From Colwellia maritima (GTDB taxonomy: Bacteria; Pseudomonadota; Gammaproteobacteria; Enterobacterales; Alteromonadaceae): a stretch of DNA of 64,000 nucleotides. The translations under genes and the position numbers were made by a program. The notes under the pieces were generated by a model that made no database searches, had not been told where the DNA came from, and saw nothing but the letters and a program-made list of their open reading frames with translations. Of this stretch, positions 31,657 through 41,901 are shown in pieces. The stretch spans positions 1,346,059 to 1,410,058 of the forward strand of contig NZ_JAKKSL010000001.1 in assembly GCF_022669015.1 (NCBI RefSeq), given 5' to 3'. Within the stretch, counting starts at the first letter, position 1; each line of letters opens with the position of its first letter.

Positions 31657-34463
31657 ATGAGCCTGTATTTAGAGTACATTAAAGAAATTGAACGTCGTAA
31701 AAACGATCTTGGATTGGCTCCTTTGCCAATTGATAATGCTGAATTATTAGCTGAAATCATTGCACAAATTAAAGATTTAGGAAATGAGCACAGAGAAAAT
31801 TCTCTTAATTTTTTCATCTATAACACCTTACCGGGTACAACAAGTGCTGCGGGTGAAAAAGCTGCATTTTTGAAAAAAATTATTTTAGGTGAAGAAATCG
31901 TAGCTGAAATAACACCTGAATTCGCATACGAATTGCTAGCACACATGAAAGGTGGCGCATCTATCGGTGTTTTACTTGACCTAGCGTTAAGTGACAATGC
32001 TGAGTTATCTGCTCCAAGCATCTGATGTGCTAAAAACACAAGTATTTTTATACGATGCTGATACAGCTCGCCTTGAAGCTGCTTACAAAGCAGGTAATGC
32101 TGTTGCTAAAGATCTTTTACAAAGTTACGCTAACGCTGAATTTTTTACCAAACTACCTGATATCGACGAAAAAATTGAAGTAGTTACTTATATTGCCGGC
32201 GAAGGTGATATTTCAACTGATTTACTTTCTCCTGGTAACCAAGCACATTCACGTGCAGACCGTGAACTACACGGTAAATGTATGATATCGCCAGAAGCTC
32301 AAGATGAGATCCAAGCATTACAAGCTAAGCACCCTAACGCAAAAGTAATGCTTATTGCTGAAAAAGGTACTATGGGTGTTGGTTCTTCTCGTATGTCTGG
32401 TGTGAATAACGTTGCACTTTGGGCGGGAAAACAAGCGAGTCCGTACATTCCATTCATTAACATCGCTCCCGTTGTTCGGTACTAATGGTATTTCTCCTAT
32501 CTTCTTAACTACTGTTGATGTCACTGGTGGTATTGGTCTTGACCTTAAAAATTGGGTTAAGAAAGTCGATGCAAACGGTAATACTGTTGTTGATGAAAAT
32601 GGCGATGTTGTACTTGAAGAAGCATACTCAGTTGCTACGGGCACTGTATTAACAATTGATACAAAAGCTAAAAAGCTACTAAACGGTGATAAAGAGCTAG
32701 TTGATATTTCTTCAGCTTTCACTCCTCAAAAAGTGGAGTTTATGAAAAGTGGAGGCTCTTACGCGGTGACATTCGGTAAGAAACTACAAACGCTTGCAGC
32801 AGAAACGCTAGGTATTGAAGCGCCTCAGGTATACGCACCTTCTAAAGAAATTTCTCATGAAGGTCAAGGCTTAACAGCTGTTGAGAAAATATTTAACAGA
32901 AATGCTGTCGGTGTTACATCTGAAACAGCACTTCACGCAGGTTCTGATGTTCGCGTTAGAGTAAACATTGTTGGATCACAAGATACAACAGGGCCGATGA
33001 CATGCCAAGAGCTAGAAGCAATGGCTGCTTCTACTATTTCTCCATTAGTTGACGGTGCTTATCAGTCTGGTTGTCACACAGCATCAGTATGGGATAGCAA
33101 AGCGAAGGCAAACATTCCTAAGTTAATGAGCTTCATGAATAAATTTGGTTTAATCACCGCACGTGATCCTAAGGGTGTATACCCTGCAATGACCGATGTT
33201 ATCCATAAAGTATTGAATGATATTACGGTGGATGATCGTGCTATTATTATTGGTGGTGACTCTCATACACGTATGTCTAAAGGCGTCGCATTCGGTGCCG
33301 ATTCTGGTACGGTTGCCATTGCACTAGCGACTGGTGAATCTGCCATGCCCATTCCTGAATCAGTTAAAGTTACCTTTAAAGGTAACATGAAAAGCTACAT
33401 GGATTTCCGTGACGTTGTTCACTCAACTCAAGCGCAAATGCTTAAACAATTTGGTGGTGAAAATGTATTCCAAGGTCGTATAATTGAGGTACATATCGGT
33501 ACTTTATTAGCTGACCAAGCCTTCACATTCACTGACTGGACTGCAGAAATGAAAGCTAAGGCTTCAATCTGTATTTCGCAAGATGAAACGTTAATTCAAT
33601 CACTTGAACTTGCTAAGAGCCGTATCCAAATCATGATCAACAAGGGTATGGAAAACGAAGCGAAAACATTAAATGGTTTAATCGCCTTAGCTGATAAGCG
33701 TATTGAAGAAATTAAGTCTGGCACTAACCCTGCTTTAGCACCGGATGATAATGCTAAATACTATGCAGAAGTAGTAGTAGACCTAGACGCGATTAGTGAG
33801 CCAATGATTGCCGATCCAGATGTAAACAACGAAGACGCGTCTAAACGTTACACCCATGATGTTATTCGCCCTGTTTCATACTACGATGGCAAGTCAGTAG
33901 ATTTAGGCTTTATTGGTTCATGTATGGTTCACAAAGGTGATATGCAAATCATTGCACAAATGTTCCGTAATATTGAAAAACAAAACGGTAGCATATCGTT
34001 CAAAGCACCATTAGTTATTGCGCCACCAACATATAACATTGTTGATGAGCTTAAAGCTGAAGGTGACTGGGAAATTTTACAAAAATACTCAGGTTTTGAA
34101 TTTGATGATGCGGTACCTAAAAACACTGCACGTACTAAATACGAAAATATTATGTATCTTGAACGCCCAGGCTGTAATTTATGTATGGGTAACCAAGAAA
34201 AAGCAGAACCTGGTGACACGGTTATTGCAACGTCAACGCGTTTATTCCAAGGTCGTGTTGTTGCCGATACAACTGAGAAAAAAGGTGAATCACTCCTTGG
34301 CTCTACACCGTTAGTTGTACTTTCAACAATGCTTGGTCGTTTTCCAACACTTGAAGAGTATAAGTCAGCAGTAGAAGGCATCGATTTAACTCGTTTTGCT
34401 CCACCTACACAAGAAATGACGACTAAGTACACTGCTCAAGCAGTACCTATTAACGTGGTATAA
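31657..34463 (+). CDS. Divergent AcnB-family aconitase paralogue, two frame breaks
   Basis: A longer aconitase B relative (about 935 residues versus about 870 for the canonical copy divergent to it). N-terminal HEAT-like part (MSLYLEYIKEIERRKNDLGL), swivel part with GDISTDLLSPGNQAHSRAD, then [47 protein letters not shown] and ERPGCNLCMGNQ, which carry the cluster Cys and active-site residues. An insertion-like stretch (KVDANGNTVVDENGDVVLEE) is absent from the canonical copy. Breaks lie at 32014-32019 (CCAAGC) and 32474-32479 (GTTCGG for GCTGG). Whether it acts on citrate or 2-methylcitrate cannot be told. Confidence 0.85.
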
Positions 34464-34520
34464 TAGTAAGTGAAATTTGTCATTTTTATCAGATAAAAAG
34501 ATGAAAAAACAATAAAATTT

Positions 34521-34584
34521 GAAGGGTTACTTTTTTGTTTACGTGAGGTGAAACTTACAGTCAACTAAAAAGTGGCCCTTTTTT
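34521..34584 (+). terminator. Terminator of the AcnB-like gene
   Basis: GAAGGGTTACTTTTTTGTT pairs, with two mismatches, with AACTAAAAAGTGGCCCTT. A six-T run follows. Confidence 0.7.
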
Positions 34585-34650
34585 ATTTTCATTAGCGCGT
34601 TATTATTGCTGATACTACTCTCACTAATACTATTAATTCTATTCAATATT

Positions 34651-34688
34651 TCTCGCTGAGTGAAAAATAAATTAATAGATGGTATAAA
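34651..34688 (+). repeat. Right-end fragment of the dispersed MITE-like repeat
   Basis: TCTCGCTGAGTG, then AATTAATAGATGGTATAA, resembles the right end of the complete copy at 23900-23937. No left end was found nearby. Confidence 0.5.
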
Positions 34689-34809
34689 GTGCTGATTCTT
34701 TATTTAGTTCTAGTTTTTTATTCTGCAACACTCATAAATACAATCTTTAATAATTACAAATGTCATCTATTATAGCCTTTTAAAATGTAAATTTATTTTG
34801 AGGTGAAAA

Positions 34810-36071
34810 ATGAAGGTTTTAGTTTTAGGCTCTGGTGTTATTGGGGTGACAAGTGCTTGGTATTTAGCTAAGTCTGGTCATGATGTAACGGTAGTTGATA
34901 GGCAATCAACTGTTGCTAATGAAACAAGCTTTGCTAATCTTGGGCAAATATCTCCAGGTTATTCTGCACCTTGGGCAGCACCGGGTATTCCAATAAAAGC
35001 AATGAAGTGGCTTGTGCAAGAACTTGCCCCTTTAAAAATCAATATGAAAGATTTAGACGCTGAAACATTGGTGTGGATGACTAAATTGGTCGCTAATTGC
35101 AATGGCAAAGATTATCATATTAATAAGTCAAGAATGATGAGAGTAGCCGAATATAGTCGCTACTGTTTGCAGGCGCTTCGAGCAGAAATAAATATTGAAT
35201 ATGATCATAGAACACAAGGTACATTGCAATTATTTCGTACCCAAAGCCAAGTTAAAAGCGCTAAAAAAGACATTCAAGTATTAAATGAATGTGGTATAGA
35301 CCATAAAGTACTTACGCCAGATGATTGTTTAGCCTATGAGCCAAGCACTTCATCATACTATTCATAAAATTGTTGGTGGTCTTCAATTACCTAATGATGA
35401 AACAGGTAATTGCCATACTTTTGTGACTAAATTAGCAAAAGAATGTGAAAATCTAGGTGTTAAATTTGTTATGGACACCACTATTCAGCAATTAAATGAA
35501 CAAGGTAACGAGATTGTCAGTGTTTCTACCAGTAAAGGTGAATTCACTGCAGATGCTTATTTAATGGCGCTAGGTTCATACTCTACGCACATGCTTGCCA
35601 ATATTGGCATTAGAGTGCCTGTTTACCCTGTTAAAGGTTATTCTCTTACAATTCCTATTGATGATTTTACCGCAGCTCCCGAGTCAACCGTTATGGATGA
35701 AACCTACAAAGTGGCGATTACTCGTTTAGGAGATAAAATAAGAGTCGGTGGCACAGCAGAGATTAGTGCTTATAATTTAGCATTATTAGAAAAGCGCCGT
35801 AAAAATATAGAATTTTCAATTGCAGATTTATTCCCTCATGCCGCTGATTTGGGCAAAGCCGAATTTTGGACAGGTTTACGACCAATGACACCAGACGGTA
35901 CACCAATTTTAGGCAAAACCAAAGATTGATAACTTATTCCTTAATACAGGTCACGGTACGCTAGGTTGGACAATGTCTTTAGGATCGGCAAAATTTGTTA
36001 GCGATATTATTAGTTGTAAACCGCCAGATATTGATGATCTTGGTTTGTCTATTGATCGCTACACGCATTAA
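34810..36071 (+). CDS. dadA: D-amino acid dehydrogenase, two frame breaks
   Basis: Membrane-associated flavoprotein oxidising D-alanine to pyruvate. N-terminal FAD-binding Rossmann motif [38 protein letters not shown] segment and [15 protein letters not shown] near the end match DadA. Breaks are at 35341-35346 (CCAAGC after YEP) and 35919-35924 (CCAAAG after GKT). The true C-terminus, [18 protein letters not shown] onward, stops at 36069-36071. The gene is 11 bases before the racemase gene, giving the classical dadAX catabolic operon. Confidence 0.92.
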
Positions 36072-36082
36072 GGGGATATAAC

Positions 36083-37171
36083 ATGGCTAGAGCAGCAACA
36101 GCAATTATTACCTTAAATGCGATTAAACAAAATTACCTGTATGCAAAATCACTCTCAAAACCCGCGAAAGCGATAGCAATCATTAAAGCAAATGCTTATG
36201 GTCATGGCGCGATAGAAGTGGCCAAGGCATTAGCCGATGTAGCTGATGCATTTGGCGTCGCTTGCCTTGAAGAAGCAAAAGAATTACGCGATATAGGAAT
36301 TAAACAACCAATTTTATTACTTGAGGGCTTTTTTAGTACTGACGAATTAGAGTATATCAATGAAAATAATTTATGGTGTGTCATACATAGTCAATTTCAG
36401 CTCGAAGCACTTCAAAGAACAAAACTGACAAAACCAATTACAGCTTGGTTAAAAATGGACACGGGTATGCACCGCTTAGGTTTTTTGCCTGAAAAGTATC
36501 TTGATGCGTGGCAACAATTATCCAAAATGAGTCAAGTTGAAAATATTGTCCATATGAGTCATTTTTCGTCGGCAGATGAGCTAAATTCGCCAACGACCAA
36601 ACAGCAGCAGGCGTTATTTCTAGAGGCTATTAGTGGTTTACCCGGAGATATTAGTTTAGCTAACTCATCGGCAATTCTAACGAAAGCAGTTGCGCGACAA
36701 CAATGGACTCGTCCTGGCATTATGCTGTATGGCGCATCTCCTATTGATAATGAGACGTTTACACAAACGCTAATACCTGCGATGACCTTTATAACTAAAG
36801 TTATTTCACAACGTACTATTACTGAAGGAGAAAGTGTTGGTTATAACGCTCTATGGAAAGCGAAAAAAACAACACAAGTAGGCACAGTGTCAATTGGTTA
36901 TGCAGATGGTTACCCTAGACATGCTGCTAATGGCACTCCGGTGTATATTAATGGTAAGAAAAGTCAAATATTAGGCAGGGTATCGATGGATATGATGATG
37001 GTTGATCTATCGATGTTTGACAAACAAAACTGTATTGGTTTTGATGTAGAGCTTTGGGGAGATAATATTTTAGCAAATAATGTTGCTAAATGTTCTGAAA
37101 CTATTGCTTATGCCTTATTCTGTGGCTTAACTCGCCGTGTTAATAAGCGGTATTTTGATAAGGTGCTTTAA
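36083..37171 (+). CDS. dadX: Alanine racemase, catabolic type
   Basis: PLP enzyme interconverting L- and D-alanine. The PLP Lys lies in AIIKANAYGHGAIEVA and the catalytic Tyr region in GESVGYNALW. WLKMDTGMHRLGF and SIGYADGYPRHAANGTPVY are also conserved. 362 residues and intact. It follows dadA directly, so it probably serves alanine catabolism (L-Ala to D-Ala, then pyruvate). A biosynthetic Alr elsewhere is possible but cannot be seen. Confidence 0.92.
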   Translation: MARAATAIITLNAIKQNYLYAKSLSKPAKAIAIIKANAYGHGAIEVAKALADVADAFGVACLEEAKELRDIGIKQPILLLEGFFSTDELEYINENNLWCVIHSQFQLEALQRTKLTKPITAWLKMDTGMHRLGFLPEKYLDAWQQLSKMSQVENIVHMSHFSSADELNSPTTKQQQALFLEAISGLPGDISLANSSAILTKAVARQQWTRPGIMLYGASPIDNETFTQTLIPAMTFITKVISQRTITEGESVGYNALWKAKKTTQVGTVSIGYADGYPRHAANGTPVYINGKKSQILGRVSMDMMMVDLSMFDKQNCIGFDVELWGDNILANNVAKCSETIAYALFCGLTRRVNKRYFDKVL

Positions 37172-37288
37172 CGCAGTGTAAAATGACTTCAGCTACTTAA
37201 GAGTAACACCCATTTAATAGCGTCAATTAGTGTGTTATCAATATCCGATTAACCTAATTCAATATAGATTAGGCCAGTTGAAGGTACG

Positions 37289-37645
37289 CTAGCATTTTAC
37301 TTTAGCGATTAATGATCGAGCAATATAGTTTGGCATTGCTCGTTTATCATCATAACCTTCAATACCTTGTAATATCTCTAACTGATAAGGGTATTGGCGA
37401 CAAAGTAAGTAGGATTGACGTAATAAAAAAGCAGACATACGGGTAAAGTTGACTCTGTTATTAGGAATTATTTCAAGCCGGTAGCTATTTTTTGTTAACT
37501 CAGTTTGCCTGAATTGAATTTGGTGATCAAAATCCCATCGAACAGCGTCATTATCTAATTTGTTTGTCGTTGAATTCGCACAGGCTGTAATACTAAGAGA
37601 TGTCATGAATAGTATGGAAAATTGGCGTGTTTTTTTCATCAGCAT
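37289..37645 (-). CDS. Small putative lipoprotein, unknown function
   Basis: A 118-residue protein with lipobox SITAC (Cys about 22) after MKKTRQFSILFMTS. The mature part has FDHQIQFRQTELTKNSYRLEI and ARSLIAKVKC at the end, and a Cys in YLLCRQYPYQLEI. No family recognised. It stands alone between dadX (convergent) and the aminopeptidase terminator, so it has its own promoter. Signal and lipobox make it a likely real gene. Confidence 0.6.
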   Translation of the reverse strand: MLMKKTRQFSILFMTSLSITACANSTTNKLDNDAVRWDFDHQIQFRQTELTKNSYRLEIIPNNRVNFTRMSAFLLRQSYLLCRQYPYQLEILQGIEGYDDKRAMPNYIARSLIAKVKC

Positions 37646-37659
37646 TCCTATTGATATAA

Positions 37660-37692
37660 AAAAGACTGAACAAGCATCTTGTTCAGTCTTTT
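37660..37692 (-). terminator. Terminator after the M1 aminopeptidase gene
   Basis: A perfect 15-bp inverted repeat (AAAAGACTGAACAAG and CTTGTTCAGTCTTTT) with a three-base loop. Read on the minus strand it is followed by a six-T run. It lies 34 bases beyond the aminopeptidase stop. Confidence 0.9.
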
Positions 37693-37725
37693 AGTATAAC
37701 GCGTTCTAGTCTTTATGCGTGCTAG

Positions 37726-40448
37726 TTACCGTGATAAATTATTCTTAATCATCAAACAACGCTTATCCTCTTGATTCTTTATCAATAAGCTACGTTGGGT
37801 GCTAGCGGATAAACTCGTTAATTCAACGAGTGCTTTCTCTAATCTAGCCACACTGACTTCACTACAGGTTGCAGGAATCAAATTACTATAACTGCGCATA
37901 AAAACAGGACCGTTATTTTGATCTATAGTTGCTAAACTGCTCATGCGCTGTTCGGCACTTTGTTCATTAAGTTCGTTTTGTTCACTTGGGTAAAGTGCTG
38001 ACATTGCAGTTCGCAATTTTGAAAAAGGCAATTCGCTATTTTTTTGTTGAATTTTTGCTAGCCAGTCAGATTTTATTTGTATTTTTGGCGCGATAACACG
38101 TGCATAAATAGCTGATTTTTCACCAGTATCAGAACGATCTAGTGTTAATTCATGGTTGATTAATTCAATCGACTTTTCGTGTTGAAAACGACTTAGCTGC
38201 GCAATAATATCCGCCGAATATCTTGACTAATCGATAGGTTTTCTAAAGAATGTTGTGCGGTTAATAATTTATACAAGTTATCTAACGCCTCTGGTGAGTG
38301 AGCAAGGGATACATAACTGTTAAACCAACGACGCTGCATATTTTTATTATCACTATTAGCTAGCGTACTTTGCCACGTAATATCTTCTAGCTGCAAGGCA
38401 ATATCTTTTACATAATCATTTTGGCTACCTAACCCCTTATTCAAATAAACGTTAGCAGCTGCTAGTTGATCGAGCACTTGCCCTAAGGTTGTGTAATCTT
38501 GTTCGAGAGGTGCATTGGCTAACGCTACGGTTAAATATTCATTTAAAGGCAGTTTTCCATCGCGAACACTATCCCATAAACTTTGCCATAGCATAGAGCG
38601 AAGTAAAGGGTCTTGAATTTGTGCTAATGCTTTTTGAGTAGTGGCAAAAGATCGTTTATCTAAATTAACTTTAACAAACGCCCAATCTTGGTAGTTAGGG
38701 TAAACTAAATCGGGACAAGCAACCCCAATTAATTCATCAACGGAGGTGTTTGAGCCTTTATAAATGACTGCCATTTTGTTCGTTAATTTAAAACCAGGGT
38801 GGGTGGCATTAAAAAGCGCTAATTGTATTTTTTGTTCACGTAATGTTGGTTGGCTTTCATCGGCTGATTGTAATAGTTCAAAAGATGTAATTTTACCTTG
38901 TTCACATTGATAATTAGCTTCGATAGTATTTACACCAAAGCTTGATACAGCCAGTCTTGTTGCCATTCACTCAAATCTTTACCACTCGCTTTAGCTAAAC
39001 TGTTAATAAAATCGTCGAGTATGGCATTTTTATAGGCATTGTTTTTTAAGTAGTTATGAATACCTTGTTGAAAGGTTTTTTCACCTAATAAATGACGCAA
39101 TTGATTTAGTACCGAAGCGCCTTTGGAGTAAGTTATTGCATCAATATTATCAAAAGCATTAGCTGTTGAGAAAACCGGAACTTCTATTGGGTGAGTAGTT
39201 ACTCGGTCAGCATTATAGGCAGCTTGCTTACCACAAAGCATAAAAGCTGCGCCAAGCGTTATTAAATTCGGTTGCTTCATTTGTTGCAAGTGTTGCCATA
39301 AAAGCAGCAAAACTTTCATTTAACCATAAACCATTCCACCACTTCATGGTGGCTAAATTACCAAACCATTGATGTGCCATCTCATGCATTATAACACTGG
39401 CAAGTCTTTGACGACGGCTTTGGCTCATTTCACCGTTGGTTAAAAAACTTTTTTCAGCGAAAGTCACTGCAGCAGAATTTTCCATTGCGCCATATAAAAA
39501 GTCAGGCACTAATACTTGGTCATATTTTATAAAGGGATAGTTTATCCCAAAATATTCATCAAAAAACTCAAAACCTTGTTTAGTATAGGTGAACCAATGC
39601 TTGGGGGTTATTTGATCAGCAACAGATTGACGTGCAAACAAACGCAGCGGATATTTGCCACTGTTGTCTTGCCACATGGTGTATGGCCCTGCATGCATTG
39701 AAAAATTATAAGGACTTAAGGTTAAACTTTTAGGGAAATGCCAAAGGGTAAAATCACCTTGTGGTATTGTTTTCGTTTCTCTAGTTGCCGAAAATACTGT
39801 CCAATTTTTTGGCGCAGAAACAGTCAGTTCATATGTGGCCTTAAGATCAGGTTGATCAAACAGTGCAAACATCTGTTGTGCAGCAGCCGGCTCAAAATGA
39901 GAATAAAGATACACTTTGCCATCAACAGGATCTTTAAAACGATGTAAACCTTCGCCATTAGTGCTGTGTTTACGCGTAAAATCAACCGTAATAGTGTTCT
40001 CACCCTTTTTTAACTGCTGTGCGGGCAGCGTAATAAACCAACCATTATAACTGTTTTTTAACTTTTCTTTGGTTATCTGTTCTCCATTGATAACTAGGCT
40101 AATTATTTGTGCTTGGTTTAAGTCCAAAGTCAGTGGATATTTATTATCAGAGAGATCAAAGTTAATGGTCGAGTTAGCAGAAAAACTTTCTTCACCTGTT
40201 AATTTAAAATTTAACTGATAGTTTATTTTTGATACGCGTTTAGAGCGTTGAAAGGCTTGCTCTTGGGTTAAATATTGATTTTCAGCGCGAGGAGAAAAAT
40301 GCGATAACACTTGTGTTGAGGATGATGTTTTACTGTTATTTGACTCGTTTGTAGTCAACTGACATGCGGTAAGCCATGATGTTGCTACTACTATTGCAAC
40401 TATTTGTAATAGTGTGTTTTTTAGTAGAATTTTCAAGATTAGTCTCAA
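37726..40448 (-). CDS. M1-family aminopeptidase lipoprotein (PepN-like), three frame breaks
   Basis: Zinc aminopeptidase of about 905 residues. The N-terminus has a lipobox WLTAC (Cys29), so it is probably anchored in the outer or inner membrane facing the periplasm, unlike cytoplasmic E. coli PepN. GAMENSAAV (320-324) is the exopeptidase motif and HEMAHQWFG (355-359) with Glu378 in LWLNESFA is the zinc site. Breaks are at 39231-39239 (CCACAAAGC), 38935-38941 (CCAAAGC) and 38211-38219. The C-terminal segment ends at 37726. Neighbouring breaks each lie where GCTGG can be proposed; the third is the least certain. Confidence 0.88.
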
Positions 40449-40813
40449 TATGAATTTTGTAAATTTTGCTTAATTATAAAGTAGAAAGTGTTTAGGAAAA
40501 AGAAAACTCATTGTTAGGATAAAATCTAAATGTTGCTACTGTAAAGAAGTGAGCACATTTGGGTGATTGAATTAGCGATCACTCGCAATAATTGTGGCTG
40601 TTTTCTCGTCCTATGACTATAACAACACTGCTCTAGTTTGGAGAGGAATACCCTTTATAGGCACTGTTATTGGTGCAACACAATTAAATAACTCGTATCT
40701 TCCATGTTAACTTATTGATAATTATGCTTTTAACTGTTTGGCTTGAATTTTGTATTCTAGTTATATATTGAAGAACCATTTTGGAAAATAAGTATCATTT
40801 AAGTTGACAAATT
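40449..40813. other. 365-bp divergent intergenic region
   Basis: Between the aminopeptidase (minus) and the ANTAR regulator (plus). No repeat or RNA gene is seen. Both promoters must be here. Confidence 0.4.
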
Positions 40814-41485
40814 ATGAGCATAATTACAACCCATATTAGAAAGAGCAATGTGAAAAAACACTCCACAAACCGTGAAATAGATGTTCGGATAAATGTGCTG
40901 CTCGTTGAGAAAGACGTTAATCATAAATCACTGTTAACAAAAGCATTAGTTGACTTCGGTTATCAAGTCATCAAACACAGTTATAAGAATGAGAATATTA
41001 TCGAACAAATCGAGTTATATAATCCAAACATTTTAATTTTGACAACCGATTTACCCAGTAATTCAATGTTGAAAGAGTTGTCTGAGGTAAATCAATTACG
41101 GCCATTACCGATTATTATTTTTGCAGAAAATGATTCTCCAACAGTGATAAAAAAAGCTATCAAGGCGGGGGTAAGTGCTTATGTTGTAAGTGAAATACAT
41201 CCTCAAAGGATTAAGAGTATTATTTCAGTCGCAAATGAGCGCTTTAAAGCCCTGCAGTCATTAACGAATGAACTTAAACAAACAAAAACACAATTAGAAA
41301 GTAAAAAATTAATTGAACGAGCAACAGGTTTACTGATGGAACAAAAGCACTTAAATGAACAAGAATCTTATGACGCTTTACGAAAAATGGCTTTAAAGCA
41401 AGGAAGTCCCATAGCGATGGTGGCTAAAAATATTATTGATGTTTGCTCGCTGTTATCTGCCCCTAATATAACTAAAACATTCTGA
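40814..41485 (+). CDS. NasT-like response regulator with ANTAR domain
   Basis: A 223-residue protein. A receiver-like N-terminal domain (VLLVEKDVNHKSLLTKALVDFG) is followed by a short coiled coil and a C-terminal ANTAR RNA-binding domain (KKLIERATGLLMEQKHLNEQ, then YDALRKMALKQ). ANTAR proteins bind paired hexanucleotide hairpins in leader RNAs to relieve termination; NasT controls nitrate assimilation. The receiver lacks a clear acidic triad (only D54-type TTDLPSN), so it may not be phosphorylated. No nas genes are nearby. A second ATG follows NVKK-type codons at residue 13 region, so the start is uncertain. Confidence 0.75.
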   Translation: MSIITTHIRKSNVKKHSTNREIDVRINVLLVEKDVNHKSLLTKALVDFGYQVIKHSYKNENIIEQIELYNPNILILTTDLPSNSMLKELSEVNQLRPLPIIIFAENDSPTVIKKAIKAGVSAYVVSEIHPQRIKSIISVANERFKALQSLTNELKQTKTQLESKKLIERATGLLMEQKHLNEQESYDALRKMALKQGSPIAMVAKNIIDVCSLLSAPNITKTF

Positions 41486-41531
41486 GCTTAGATGGGCATT
41501 TATCGCTTTACTTAATGGCAGCTTAATTGGA

Positions 41532-41574
41532 AAACGGCCTGAAATCGTTTTAATATTTAATTCGAAGGCCGTTT
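41532..41574 (+). terminator. Hairpin after the ANTAR regulator gene
   Basis: AAACGGCCT pairs with AGGCCGTTT across a 25-base loop. No T-run follows, so terminator function is uncertain. Confidence 0.4.
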
Positions 41575-41840
41575 GAAAAAGGTTATTTAAACTTAACAGT
41601 TACACAAAATATGTTACAGGAGCATTTTACTCTTTTAGTCCTAGTCTTATTTTTAGTTTAGTTTCACGTAAGTTTGAACCATCAGTGTTGACAGAAAATA
41701 AACGGCTCATTCTAAAATCACCAACTACATCGTTATTTAAATAAATGCCTTGTATTTGGCAATTTTTTCTACGTATAAAATAGACCACTTAATTAATGAA
41801 ACTGGTATTAATAAGTTATTTTTTAGTGTGATTAAAACAG

Positions 41841-41869
41841 AAAAAGCCAATAAAGGATATTGGCTTTTT
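41841..41869 (-). terminator. Terminator of the pyruvate dehydrogenase operon
   Basis: AAAAAGCCAATA and TATTGGCTTTTT form a 12-bp stem with a 5-base loop just after lpdA. Read on the minus strand, the stem ends in a five-T run. Confidence 0.88.
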
Positions 41870-41901
41870 CAATGAATAATATTTACGGTATTAAATAAAT
41901 A

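Larger units (their letters stand above)
34464..34809. other. 346-bp intergenic region with terminator and repeat fragment
   Basis: Contains the terminator at 34521-34584 and a partial dispersed repeat at 34651-34688 (TCTCGCTGAGTG and GGTATAAAG). The dadA promoter should lie between the repeat and 34809. Confidence 0.5.
41486..41901. other. 416-bp intergenic region with two hairpins
   Basis: Between the ANTAR regulator and lpdA, which converge. It holds a hairpin at 41532-41574 and the lpdA terminator at 41841-41869. TTAATTAATGAAACTGGTATTA near 41789-41810 weakly resembles an end of the dispersed repeat. No gene. Confidence 0.5.

Noticed and set aside
32318-32722. Minus-strand open frame within the AcnB-like gene
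   Set aside because: It is antisense to conserved aconitase sequence and rich in Ser and Thr from reverse reading; no independent support.
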